From Labrys sedimenti (GTDB taxonomy: Bacteria; Pseudomonadota; Alphaproteobacteria; Rhizobiales; Labraceae), in NCBI RefSeq assembly GCF_034424805.1, contig NZ_JAXOUF010000004.1, positions 372,001 through 436,000 of the forward strand: 64,000 nucleotides of DNA, in the 5' to 3' direction. Under the pieces are notes generated by a model, which saw only the letters and a program-made list of their open reading frames with translations, did not search any database and had not been told where the DNA came from. Each line of letters starts with the position of its first letter. Position 1 is the stretch's first letter. Position numbers and translations under genes: made by a program. This document shows positions 9,188 through 17,937 of this stretch, in pieces.

Positions 9188-9742
9188 TCAGGAACCGCCG
9201 CGGCGCAGCAGCGCCACGGCATCGCCGACCAGATCCTCCATGCCGCCAGCCTGCTTGGCCATGGGCAGGCCGGCAACCAGCAACGTCAAGCCGACATTCA
9301 CGGCGTGGCCGGTCAGATGCGGTGGCGGCGGGACCGGTTGTTCGGGATTGGGCGACAGGCTGCCTCCGCTCCAGCCCGCCGCCAGGGCAGCCCAGGCGAA
9401 AGCGCCCTTGTCGGGATCGTCCATGCCGGCATCGAGGGCCGCGCGGCGCGTGAACTCAATGGGTTTCTTCAGCCAGTCCTCGACCAGGCGGAGCAGGTTG
9501 GTCTCCGCCGCGCTCGGCGGTTGCTGGCGCTGGCGCAGCGCCAGGCTCAGCCATTGCACGGCTTCGCGGCGTGGCAGCACGAAGGCGCAGAACGCCATGG
9601 CCTTGCGCGCGCCGCCCTGTGCCAGCAAGGCTTCGATGAACGCGAAAGGCTCAAGGTCGAGATTATATCCGGAAAACTCGCCATCGAGATTCGGGAAGGC
9701 GTCGATCACCTGCCTGGCCGTCGAGAACCGAAGATGCTTCAT
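9188..9742 (-). CDS. T6SS-linked conserved protein (DUF6931-like)
   Basis: 184 residues, no signal peptide or membrane segment. Sequence such as PREAVQWLSLALR, PNPEQPVPPPPHLTG and the helical C-terminus resembles the DUF6931 proteins found in alphaproteobacterial T6SS loci; the assignment is from memory of the family. A good AGGAG precedes the ATG. It lies upstream of tagH on the same strand with a 146-base gap, so the two may form an operon. Molecular role unknown. Confidence 0.7.
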   Translation of the reverse strand: MKHLRFSTARQVIDAFPNLDGEFSGYNLDLEPFAFIEALLAQGGARKAMAFCAFVLPRREAVQWLSLALRQRQQPPSAAETNLLRLVEDWLKKPIEFTRRAALDAGMDDPDKGAFAWAALAAGWSGGSLSPNPEQPVPPPPHLTGHAVNVGLTLLVAGLPMAKQAGGMEDLVGDAVALLRRGGS

Positions 9743-10220
9743 CTCGTCTCCTGCGACCGTTCGAATACAGACTCTTGGCTTACGGTCACGCCTCGGTATC
9801 GCATCACTTCGTGCTGCGATACGTGCTCAGCCGCACCTTGCGAACAAGTTGTGGCCGGGATGACACGAGTGAGCCAACAAGACGGCACCATTCTCAGCGC
9901 TAACTCATTGTTTAAACGTATTTTTGCAATTTCCAGCGCTTTCGTCCAACCAAAAATGCTCCGCTGGGTCGCAATCGATTCCTGAAAATCCATCGCGATC
10001 CTGCGGATCTCTGGTGTCGCGTGCCGGTTGGACGGCGGCGATACGCCCTATCGCGTTTTTCCGGAGTCGATAAGAAGCGCAAAGACTTGCAGTCACTCCC
10101 TCCACCACCAAGGTGGCCTAACCCCGGTGAGCAGTTACAGACGCTTCAGCCAATTCTTTGGATTGGCTTGGAAACAGGGAGTTGGAGCAAAGAAGCGTTC
10201 ACACTCGAACGCGTTTTGCT
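9743..10220. other. Intergenic region between DUF6931-like gene and vgrG
   Basis: No coding sequence I can support. It should hold the promoter of the minus-strand DUF6931-tagH pair. An inverted repeat AGCCAAT / ATTGGCT (10148-10168) lies about 50 bases past the vgrG stop and could be part of its terminator, though no T-run follows. The stretch at 10207-10223 (GAACGCGTTTTGCTCTA) resembles the tail of the dispersed repeat family. Confidence 0.4.
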
Positions 10221-12008
10221 CTAATTGATCAGAACCAGCGCCCCCTGGACCATCAAGGGTGCTGCAGCCGAAACCTGGCCGATTGCGTTCGACTTCAGAT
10301 TCATCAAGGCATCGGCCTCCAGGGTGATCATGGTCGATTTGAGCTTGATGCCAACCGGGGTCATGGTGAGGGTGCTGTTCCCCACGGTGAACTCGATCTT
10401 CTGATTGGCCTTCACCGTCCAGGTCGACATGATGGTTTCGTCGCGGCTGTTGCCGATCTTCACCTCGACATTCTGGCCGATCTCGCGCCGCTCGTCGTTT
10501 TCGACCTTGCCTTCGAGGTCGTGCTGGGCGTGAAAACGGATCAACTCGCTTCCGGCCGTATCGTCCATGATCAGTTCGTTGTAGCCTGATCCGTTCAGCG
10601 TCTGCGACTTGGTGCCCGAGACGGCGTTGAGCTTGTCCTTCACATAGGGCGCGACATTCTCGGCATTGTAGACGCTGCCCGTCACCAAAGGCTGGTCCGG
10701 GTCACCCTCGATATAATTGACCACGACCTCCATGCCGATGCGCGGGATCTTGACGTCGCCCCAGCCGTTTCCGGCCCAGTTCTGGGCGATCCGCACATAG
10801 CGGGACTGGCTCTTGTCGCGGTCCCAGAAGAACTGCACCTCGATGCGGCACTGGTCGTCCACGTCGCTGACCACCAGGGCAGTCTGCGGGCCGTGAATGA
10901 CGGGCTTGGCTGTCACGGCCGGCGCCCGGAACGCGATGTCGAGCGGCTGGAACTCGTAGCTGCCGGAATAGCCCTCCTCGCCGGACGCGCCGATCGAGCG
11001 ATAGGCCTGGGCGCGGAAGAGATGATGGGCCCGCACGATCAGATATTTGGTGCCCTTGCTGGCCGGGGGATTGCCATCGAGCGTCATGGTGAAGCCGGGG
11101 CAGCAGGTGACGGCGTCGCCGCCAGCCATCACGCGCTTGTCGATGGCTTGCTCCGCCTCGAGCCGGACATTGGCCAGCGTGGTGCCATCGCCCTTCTCCG
11201 TATAGCGACCGGGATAGTCGTAGAGTTCGAGGTCGCCATGCTGGTACCTGGCGCTGGCTGCCTTTTCCGCCATCAGGTCGGTACTGGGTTTGTGGTAGTC
11301 GTAGTCGTCGAGCGTGACCTTGCCGGAACGCAAGCGCCGGCCCTCGGCCCATTCGTTCAGCCTGTCCTTGGTCATGATGTTGTCGAGGCCGACAGCCGCG
11401 AATTCGAGGGCCGCACCGCCGAGCTTGGGCTCATGAGCCGCGCTCGCATCCGCCATGACGAGCTTGTGGTCGGATTCGCTATGCTCGAAATAATAATAGA
11501 TCCCGTATTCCTCCATCAGCCTTGAGATGAAGGCAAAGTCGCTTTCGCGATACTGCACGCAATATTCGAGCTGCGGATAGCTTTCCGACAGGCGTTGCTC
11601 GAACTGAATGAAGCCACGATTGTTCAGGACCTGGCTGATGATCTCGGGTACGGTCATGTGGCTGTAGATCTTGCAATTGGTGGTCCTGGTCAGCAGCCAC
11701 AGCCAGGGGCGGAGCACCAGGCGGTAATAGCGCAGATCCTGGTCCCTGCCGATCCATTGCGTCTCCACCAGCACGCCGTTGAAGCTGCGCTTGACGCCTT
11801 CGTGGTGGGACTGGATTTCCAGGCGGCATTTGGTGCCGAGGATCTTGTCGAAATCGACCTCATTGTCATCGCTGACGACCTCGAGGCGATATTCGAAAAG
11901 CTCGCTCAGCCCCTCCGATCCTTCAAAACGGGTGACGACGAGCTTGTCCTTGCCAAGGCTACTCGTGAAAGAGCCCATTCGTGTGTCTTGACCGAATATT
12001 TGTGCCAC
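10221..12008 (-). CDS. vgrG: Type VI secretion spike protein VgrG (TssI)
   Basis: About 595 residues. VgrG trimers form the T6SS spike tip. The opening (AQIFGQDTR...LGKDKLVVTRFEGSEGLSELFEY) is the gp27-like start. The gp5-like OB fold and needle follow (PVIHGPQTALVV, IEVQFFWDRDK, ARIAQNWAG-like RIAQNWAGNGWGDVKIPRIG, EVVVNYIEGDPDQPLVTGSVYN). It stops soon after the needle (LMVQGALVLIN), so there is no effector extension. The start is chosen at GTG 12008 (AGGG six bases upstream and family-like N-terminus); TTG at 12038 and ATG at 11975 are alternatives. No PAAR, Tap/DUF4123 or effector gene follows directly. Confidence 0.93.
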   Translation of the reverse strand: MAQIFGQDTRMGSFTSSLGKDKLVVTRFEGSEGLSELFEYRLEVVSDDNEVDFDKILGTKCRLEIQSHHEGVKRSFNGVLVETQWIGRDQDLRYYRLVLRPWLWLLTRTTNCKIYSHMTVPEIISQVLNNRGFIQFEQRLSESYPQLEYCVQYRESDFAFISRLMEEYGIYYYFEHSESDHKLVMADASAAHEPKLGGAALEFAAVGLDNIMTKDRLNEWAEGRRLRSGKVTLDDYDYHKPSTDLMAEKAASARYQHGDLELYDYPGRYTEKGDGTTLANVRLEAEQAIDKRVMAGGDAVTCCPGFTMTLDGNPPASKGTKYLIVRAHHLFRAQAYRSIGASGEEGYSGSYEFQPLDIAFRAPAVTAKPVIHGPQTALVVSDVDDQCRIEVQFFWDRDKSQSRYVRIAQNWAGNGWGDVKIPRIGMEVVVNYIEGDPDQPLVTGSVYNAENVAPYVKDKLNAVSGTKSQTLNGSGYNELIMDDTAGSELIRFHAQHDLEGKVENDERREIGQNVEVKIGNSRDETIMSTWTVKANQKIEFTVGNSTLTMTPVGIKLKSTMITLEADALMNLKSNAIGQVSAAAPLMVQGALVLIN

Positions 12009-12106
12009 AGCCTGCCCTCGCTCTACCACGTCGGCCAATGAAGGCTAGCTCTGTTCAAGTTCAACGTCTACGCCATAGGCGCTTTGACGCCTCCCACATT
12101 TTGGGG

Positions 12107-12135
12107 GTCCCAGTCATAGTTCCCGCATCTGGGAC
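12107..12135. promoter_or_regulatory. Inverted repeat between vgrG and histidine kinase genes
   Basis: Perfect arms GTCCCAG (12107-12113) and CTGGGAC (12129-12135) with a 15-base spacer, in the divergent region between vgrG and the sensor kinase. Could be an operator serving either gene; no T-run is present, so a terminator is less likely. Confidence 0.35.
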
Positions 12136-12287
12136 TGGCGGGTTTCGACATTCTTGCTATTCTTGTCAGAGGGTCGGTCGCCCTCATGATTTAGACGCCT
12201 CTCACTCAGTTGATGGGCAACTTAGCCGGTCGACCCTGGAGCAAAACGCTTTGGGCGTATCGCCAGTTGCGGTTTGAGGACGGTGCG

Positions 12288-13655
12288 ATGAGCCCGGTTG
12301 CGGAAGATCTGAGGCGGTTGGGACATCTGCTCGCCACCGATACTTTGGCCGTCATCGCGGCAATTGCCCTGATGAGCTGGTTGCTGCGCCGGCGGGAAAG
12401 CGTCCTGGCCTGGCTCTGCTGTGCGGGCATCGCCTGGTGTGCATTCAACCTCGCGGGCCTGCCCCAGGTTGAAACACCGCCCTTCGGCTTTGCGATCGGC
12501 CGGGCCGCCCTGCTCTATCCCCTGCTCTTCACCACCCTCGGCCTGGCAGCGAGCCTGGTTGGTGCAAGCCTTCCTCGTGGCCTGGTGGTCGCGATGGCGC
12601 TGGCCTGTTTCGGCCTCGGCGTCGCGGCGATCCCGTTTCACGACCTGGCAGCCACGCGGATCGCCGGTCTTGCAAGCCTGGGCGCAGCGCTGCTCCTGCT
12701 GGGCTTCCTTGCAATGAGGGCGGAAACGCAGATCGCTACGCCTGAAAAACTGGCGCTGGTAGTCCTCAACGCGCTCGGTCTCGCAACGGTCGGCATCGAT
12801 CTTTATGCCGGAACGATCTGGCCCGGCAAAGGTGTGTCGTTCGCACCCTATGCCGGCGTGATCCTCCTCGGCTTCAGTGGCTTCGTCATCCTGCGGCACA
12901 TCCTGGCCAATGCCGAGGCGCGAGAAAGGCTCAACCAGGCGCTCGGCCAACGTATCGAGACCACCAAGGCCAATCTGCTGGCGAGCGAAAGCGCGAGGCA
13001 TGCCCTCGAAATTGCCCATGCGGTGAAGCTGGAGCGGGAACGCCTGATGCGGGAAATCCATGACGGCATCGGTTCGAGCCTCGTGGCGGCACTGGCTTCG
13101 GCCGAACGCCAGGGCAAGGAGAGCACGACGGCGGTCGTGGCCCTCAAGGGCGCGCTGACCGATCTTCGCGTCGCGGTCGACTCGCTCGAGCCGGTGGAAG
13201 GCAATGTCGCCACCCTTCTCGCCAGCCTGCGCTATCGCTACGAACCCGAACTGCGAAAATCGGGTATTGGCGTCAAATGGATGGTCGAGGACGTACCCGA
13301 ACTCGACTGGCTCGACGCGCCGAGCGCCCTGCATGTGCTGCGGATCCTGCAGGAATCGGTCAGCAATACCATGGGCCACAGCAAGGCGACGCAGCTCACC
13401 TTCAAATGCAAGATGGCGCTGCTGCAGGGGCGGCCCGGCCTTCGCGTCGAGATTGCCGACAATGGCAGCGGCTTCAATATGGAAGCTCCGGCCACAGGCC
13501 GCGGCCGGCGGAACATGCTCCAACGTGCTGACGCCCTCGGAGCCACGCTGGAGGTGCTCAGCAAACGGGGCGAAGGCACCGCCACCATCCTTTGGCTGCC
13601 GCTGGTCCGCAAGCAGGGGCTGAATCTGGAGGAGGGCCAGGCCGCGGAGCGGTAG
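12288..13655 (+). CDS. Membrane sensor histidine kinase (HisKA_3 / NarL type), orphan
   Basis: 455 residues. About seven hydrophobic segments fill the first 200 residues, a coiled linker follows, then an H-box of the HisKA_3 type (LMREIHDGIGSSLV, phospho-acceptor His258) and a HATPase_c domain with an N-box-like region, DNGSGF and a C-terminal GEGTATILWLPL. Kinases of this class normally pair with a NarL/LuxR response regulator, but none is adjacent, so it is an orphan in the T6SS locus. The ATG at 12288 follows GAGGA; a frame open upstream to 12210 has no ribosome-binding site. The membrane module has no recognisable ligand domain. Confidence 0.88.
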   Translation: MSPVAEDLRRLGHLLATDTLAVIAAIALMSWLLRRRESVLAWLCCAGIAWCAFNLAGLPQVETPPFGFAIGRAALLYPLLFTTLGLAASLVGASLPRGLVVAMALACFGLGVAAIPFHDLAATRIAGLASLGAALLLLGFLAMRAETQIATPEKLALVVLNALGLATVGIDLYAGTIWPGKGVSFAPYAGVILLGFSGFVILRHILANAEARERLNQALGQRIETTKANLLASESARHALEIAHAVKLERERLMREIHDGIGSSLVAALASAERQGKESTTAVVALKGALTDLRVAVDSLEPVEGNVATLLASLRYRYEPELRKSGIGVKWMVEDVPELDWLDAPSALHVLRILQESVSNTMGHSKATQLTFKCKMALLQGRPGLRVEIADNGSGFNMEAPATGRGRRNMLQRADALGATLEVLSKRGEGTATILWLPLVRKQGLNLEEGQAAER

Positions 13656-13810
13656 AGGAGGCGCTCGGACGCCGGAAATAAAGGACTGACCAATCAAAAA
13701 TCATTGTGACGGGCGGCCATGGTCATCGGCAATGATCGGCGCAGCATTTTCGCCGCCTCCCCTATATGGGGGGTTGCGGGTAGAGACGCAGAACAGCATG
13801 ATTTCCAAAG

Positions 13811-13910
13811 ACGTTTTGTCACCTGAATGAGCCGCGGCAAATCGCAAAGACGCACCGGACAAAAAAGTGGGAGTAGAAGTGCGGTTGGGAAAAATCGCCC
13901 TTTGCTCCAG
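13811..13910. repeat. Dispersed palindromic intergenic repeat, copy 2
   Basis: Runs from ACGTTTTGT through AATCGCAAAGACGC to GCGGTTGGG and CTTTGCTCCAG. It matches the 39821-39920 copy along its whole length, ending 24 bases before tssA. The region 13656-13934 holds nothing else I can call apart from the tssA promoter that must be present. Confidence 0.65.
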
Positions 13911-13934
13911 TGGGACCCCAGCAGGTAGGCCAAG

Positions 13935-15224
13935 ATGGCAGTCTATGCCGGCATCGAGACGGAGATTTCAGCCGACGCACCCTGTGGGCCGGATCCTGAT
14001 GCCGACTCCGACGCCCAGAATTTCCTGACCGTCGCCGAAGGCCAATTGCCGGCGAGCTATCGCAGTTTCAACAAGAAGTCGTTCGAATCCAAGCAGACAC
14101 TTGCAGATCTGCGTGTCCATCTCGATAAATCGCGCGATCTGCGCTATCTCGTCCTGGCGGCCAAGTATCATATTCTGTCGGATGATCTGCCCGGTTTCGT
14201 CGACGCCGTCTCAGCGACCAATGCCCTGCTTCTAGCGCAGTGGGATCATTGCCATCCGACCGAGGCGGCCGGCGGCGCGGAACTGAGGTCCGCCTTTCTC
14301 AAATCGCTCGACGACCTGCCGACGGTGGTTCTGCCGCTGCAGAGCGCCACGCTGATCAATGACAAGCGCCTCGGTGCGTTGTCCATGCGCTCGGTCCTGG
14401 TGGGGGAAGGGAAATTGCCCCCGCGCGAGGGAGAGACCGCCGTCGAGGCCTCGGGTGTCAGGGATGCCTTCCTGCGTTTCGAGCCGCTGCAGCAATTGGT
14501 GGACCTGACGGCTCATCTCGAGACCATCCTCGCCAACCTCGACAGCCTGCGCCAGCTTTTCATCGACAAGGCCGGACACGAGGCCGCACCGCAATTCGAG
14601 CAATTGCCCGATCTGGTGCGCGCCATTCGCACCTATGTCGGCGGCATCGTCACGACGCGGGAGCCGGGCCTGGCACCGGCGCAACCGGTTGAAGCCGAGA
14701 GCACACGGGAGGTGGCCGAGACTGCCTCTGCACCCGCTCCCCTCGCGCCTTCGGACGTCGCCTCGGTGAAGGAGGCTTCCAATGCGCTGGCGGCGATCCT
14801 GGCCTACTATGCCGGCAAGGAGCCGTCGAGCCCGGCAAGGCTGCTCCTCAAGCAGGCGCATCTGCTCGTCGGCAAGTCCTTTGTCGAAGTCATGAAGATA
14901 TTGGCGCCCGGCCTGGTCGAGAAAGCGAAGATCCAGATCGGCGGCACCATGCCCTTTGCCTTGAACTTCGCCCAGCTTTCGGCACTGGCGGTCGAGGAAG
15001 GCAAGCCCGACGAGACCGAAGCGGAGGCCCGCACCTATTCCGTGGCGACGCGCGGCGAGGCCTCGGCCCTGATGCGCCAGATCGAGATCTTCTACAACAA
15101 TATCGAGCCCTCGAGCCCGATTCCCATGCTGATCGAGAAGGCGCGGGCCCTGGTGGCCAAGGACTTCAATGCCCTTCTCGTGGAAATCTCGCGCAAAGAT
15201 GAGAAGAAGGATGACAAGTCCTGA
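13935..15224 (+). CDS. tssA: Type VI secretion protein TssA with duplicated C-terminal motif
   Basis: 429 residues. TssA proteins coordinate baseplate assembly and sheath polymerisation or cap the sheath. The N-terminal ImpA_N domain is clear (CGPDPDADSD, SFNKKSFE, DLRYLVLAAKYHI, WDHCHPTEA). The C-terminal EPSSPxxxLxxxAxxLVxxxF motif, normally single, occurs twice: at about residues 296-320 and 391-414, each preceded by a similar helix (AILAYYAGK, QIEIFYNNI). Separated from other T6SS genes by the kinase and followed by a caspase-like gene. The stop is after a Lys/Asp tail. Confidence 0.9.
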   Translation: MAVYAGIETEISADAPCGPDPDADSDAQNFLTVAEGQLPASYRSFNKKSFESKQTLADLRVHLDKSRDLRYLVLAAKYHILSDDLPGFVDAVSATNALLLAQWDHCHPTEAAGGAELRSAFLKSLDDLPTVVLPLQSATLINDKRLGALSMRSVLVGEGKLPPREGETAVEASGVRDAFLRFEPLQQLVDLTAHLETILANLDSLRQLFIDKAGHEAAPQFEQLPDLVRAIRTYVGGIVTTREPGLAPAQPVEAESTREVAETASAPAPLAPSDVASVKEASNALAAILAYYAGKEPSSPARLLLKQAHLLVGKSFVEVMKILAPGLVEKAKIQIGGTMPFALNFAQLSALAVEEGKPDETEAEARTYSVATRGEASALMRQIEIFYNNIEPSSPIPMLIEKARALVAKDFNALLVEISRKDEKKDDKS

Positions 15225-15555
15225 TTCAACCAGGACGAGTATCGGGGTGAAATAATACCGGGAGGCATTATCGATGCCCCTGGTCCCTTCTGGCAATTTT
15301 GGGCAAATCTTGGATTTGATGCCGGAAATTACCAAGTGCCCAAGCCGAGATTGCGCCAGCGTTTTCGAAGCTTGGTATCATGAGGCATTCGAGGAGCTAA
15401 GTAAGATATTCTTATTTGCTCTTCTAAGCTTTCGGACTAAGCCGATATCACTATTTCGAGAGTGGCAGGCAATTGTTTCGAAAGCTGATATCATTGGATC
15501 AGATATAGTACAGGAGGCGTCGGTGAAGATGCTGACCTCACATCAGGAGCGGGAC
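15225..15555. other. Intergenic region before the caspase-like gene, locally AT-richer
   Basis: Noticeably richer in A+T than its surroundings (about 15330-15510). An open frame from 15274 continues into the caspase-like gene, but its translation resembles no protein and lacks a ribosome-binding site, so I treat this as leader and promoter DNA. AGGAGG at about 15511 could serve a GTG at 15523 or ATG at 15529. Confidence 0.45.
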
Positions 15556-17853
15556 ATGCGTCATTGCCTTGACTGGAGAACCGGGCTGTCGGCCGCCGCC
15601 CTCGCCGCGGTCATGCTCGCCCTGCCGGCGAGCGTCAAGGCAGCGGAACGGCGCGTGGCCTTCGTGGTCGGAAACAGCCATTACACGGTCGTTCCCCAGC
15701 TCAACAATCCGGACAAGGATGCGCAGGCCGTCGCGGCCGCCCTGAAACGCGAAGGTTTCGAAGTGGTGTCGGCGCTCGATCTCGACCGCAACGAGTTCGA
15801 CAAGGCCCTGCAGCGCTTCATCCGTTCGCTGCCGGGCGCCGAACTCAGCGTGTTCTATTATTCCGGCCACGGCATCCAGGTGGGCGGCGACAATCGCATC
15901 ATCCCCATCGATGCCAAGCTGAAGGATCCAGCCGATCTGGAGGTGGAGACGATCAACGTCAAGACGATCTTCGCCTATATGCAGCAGAACTCCAAGACGC
16001 AGCTCATCTATCTGGATTCGTGCCGCAACAATCCATTCCAGTCCCGCTCGTTCCTGGTCGGGCCCGAAAAGCAGATGGCGATCGCCGGCGTCGGCCTCGC
16101 GCCCCAGACCAGTCCGCCGAGCAGCCTCATTGCCTATTCGACCCAGCCCGGCGCGGTGGCGGAGGACGGCACCGGAGACAAGTCGCCGTTCACGGCTTCT
16201 ATGGTGAAATACTCCTTCACGCTGGGCGTCGACGTGCAGCGCGCGCTCGACAAGGTGACCGACGATGTGTGGGCGGCAACCAACAAGCGCCAGCGCCCCT
16301 GGTCGGTCGGTACCTTGACCCAGCCTGTCTACCTGGCCAAGCCGGTCATTCGCATTGCCGCGGCGGCACCCGTCCAGCTTGCCAAGAATACCACCGTGAA
16401 GATCGGCCCGGCGCCCAAGCAGGGATCGGACAACTTCGCCGATCAGCAGGCCCCGATACAGGTCGCCGCGTTGCTCGGTGAAACCTTCAACAAGCCGCGC
16501 CGCGTTCCGATCGGCGTCGGCCAGGTCGCCATGCTGGATGACCTGCCGCTGGTGCGCGCCGCGACCGGCGCGCAGATCCAGATCGCCGCGGCTCCGAGCT
16601 TCGGCACGATGTATCTCAACGGAGCGCCACTGGCCGAGGGCGACATCGTCGACCAGAACGCCGTCCGGTCCATCACGTTCGAACCCTCGATCGGCTCGGA
16701 AGGCAAGGAGCAGAGCGTGCAGCTCAAGGTCGAGCAGCCTGGGGGCGAGGGCCAGGTCGTCTCCGGCAAGATCGAATCCTTCGTGCCGATTTGCGACGAC
16801 AAGGCGGGCGAGCCCCTCGACCCGCAGGGCGTCACTCTCGGCAAGCTGCCAAACGAGATCGATGCCAAGCCGGCCATCGCCGCCTGCAGCGAGGCCGTCG
16901 CCAAATTCCCAACCGTTGCGCGCTATAAATACGAACTCGGCCGCGCCAAGCTCGCCGACAAGGACGTCGCGGGCGCCATCGAACTCTTCAACGCGGCCGC
17001 CGATGCAAGCTATACACGCGCCTACTACGAACTCGGCTACCTGGCCGAACGCGGTCTCGGCCGCTCGCAGGACCTGGTCGAGGCCAACCGGCTGTTCAAA
17101 ATGGGTGCCGAGCGTGGCGATCCCTATGCCATGCTCGCCTATGGTCGCAATCTTACCCTCGGGCGCGGGGTGCCCAAATCCGTGGACGAGGGCGTCAAGC
17201 TGCTCAATCGGGCCGTGGAACTCGGGCACACCTATGCCATGAATACTGTGGGTGCCATGTATTATTACGGCCAGAACCTGCCGGCCGATCCGAAGCGCGG
17301 CATCAAGTTCTACGAAGCGGCGCTGGCGCGGCACGACATCTATGCCATGCGCAATATGGGCATCGCCTATCTCGACGGCAAAGGCGTGGCGCGCAAACCC
17401 ATCATGGCGATGGAGCTGTTCAAGCAAGCCTCCGAGGGCGGACATCCCAGCGCGCCCACCAATATCGGCGCCATGTATTTCAAGGGCAACGGCGTCAAGA
17501 AGGACCTGGCAAGCGCCATAAGCTGGTATGAGATCGGCGCCGAACGCGGCGACTTCTACGCGGCGTCCAATCTGGGCTGGATCTATTCCAAGGGCCCGGC
17601 GGCGCAGCGCGACCTGGAGAAGGCCGCCTGGTATTCGAGCCTCGCCATCGCACTCGATGCCTATGGCGAGCACAAGGACGAGGGAAAGAACCTCAGCGCC
17701 TTGCCGCTGGCCGAGAAGAAGAAGGTCATCGACAAGCTCAATGCCGAATTGGGCAGCGATGCGGTAACTCCGACATCGGATGTCGACGACACGATCGTGC
17801 TGGCTGCCCGCAAGGCCTGGCAGAAGCGGAACCCCCGTCTCGACCTGTTCTGA
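15556..17853 (+). CDS. Secreted caspase-like (peptidase C14) protein with SEL1 repeats
   Basis: 765 residues from the ATG at 15556 (AGGAG six bases upstream), which gives a clean signal peptide ending ASVKA. The caspase fold follows (RRVAFVVGNSHY, LNNPDKDAQAVAAALKREGF) with the catalytic dyad His105 (YYSGHG) and Cys156 (YLDSCRNNPF). A middle region of unknown fold (about 270-430) leads to SEL1/TPR-like repeats (about 475-690: ELGYLAERGLG, MLAYGRNLTLGRGV, NMGIAYLDGKGV, NIGAMYFKGNGV, NLGWIYSKG). A periplasmic orthocaspase-like protease or scaffold is likely. Target unknown. Alternative start: ATG 15529. Confidence 0.85.
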   Translation: MRHCLDWRTGLSAAALAAVMLALPASVKAAERRVAFVVGNSHYTVVPQLNNPDKDAQAVAAALKREGFEVVSALDLDRNEFDKALQRFIRSLPGAELSVFYYSGHGIQVGGDNRIIPIDAKLKDPADLEVETINVKTIFAYMQQNSKTQLIYLDSCRNNPFQSRSFLVGPEKQMAIAGVGLAPQTSPPSSLIAYSTQPGAVAEDGTGDKSPFTASMVKYSFTLGVDVQRALDKVTDDVWAATNKRQRPWSVGTLTQPVYLAKPVIRIAAAAPVQLAKNTTVKIGPAPKQGSDNFADQQAPIQVAALLGETFNKPRRVPIGVGQVAMLDDLPLVRAATGAQIQIAAAPSFGTMYLNGAPLAEGDIVDQNAVRSITFEPSIGSEGKEQSVQLKVEQPGGEGQVVSGKIESFVPICDDKAGEPLDPQGVTLGKLPNEIDAKPAIAACSEAVAKFPTVARYKYELGRAKLADKDVAGAIELFNAAADASYTRAYYELGYLAERGLGRSQDLVEANRLFKMGAERGDPYAMLAYGRNLTLGRGVPKSVDEGVKLLNRAVELGHTYAMNTVGAMYYYGQNLPADPKRGIKFYEAALARHDIYAMRNMGIAYLDGKGVARKPIMAMELFKQASEGGHPSAPTNIGAMYFKGNGVKKDLASAISWYEIGAERGDFYAASNLGWIYSKGPAAQRDLEKAAWYSSLAIALDAYGEHKDEGKNLSALPLAEKKKVIDKLNAELGSDAVTPTSDVDDTIVLAARKAWQKRNPRLDLF

Positions 17854-17893
17854 GGCAGACCGCCATTCCGGCAGAGTGCGGCTTTTCTCCATG

Positions 17894-17926
17894 GCATCGA
17901 ACCTGGCTTCCCGCCAGGTTCGATGC
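17894..17926. terminator. Bidirectional hairpin terminator
   Basis: A perfect 14-bp stem (17894-17907 with 17913-17926, arms containing ATCGAACCTGGC and its complement) and a 5-base loop TTCCC, exactly between two convergent genes (caspase-like, plus; S74 lipoprotein, minus). No strong T-run follows. Confidence 0.7.
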
Positions 17927-17937
17927 TGCCACCAGCA

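Noticed and set aside
10148..10168. Inverted repeat AGCCAAT/ATTGGCT as a vgrG terminator
   Set aside because: AT-rich short stem without a T-run on either strand; too weak to list as a terminator.
15538..17892. Long minus-strand open frame antisense to the caspase-like gene
   Set aside because: No recognisable domain or ribosome-binding site; the plus strand carries a signal peptide, the caspase dyad and SEL1 repeats.
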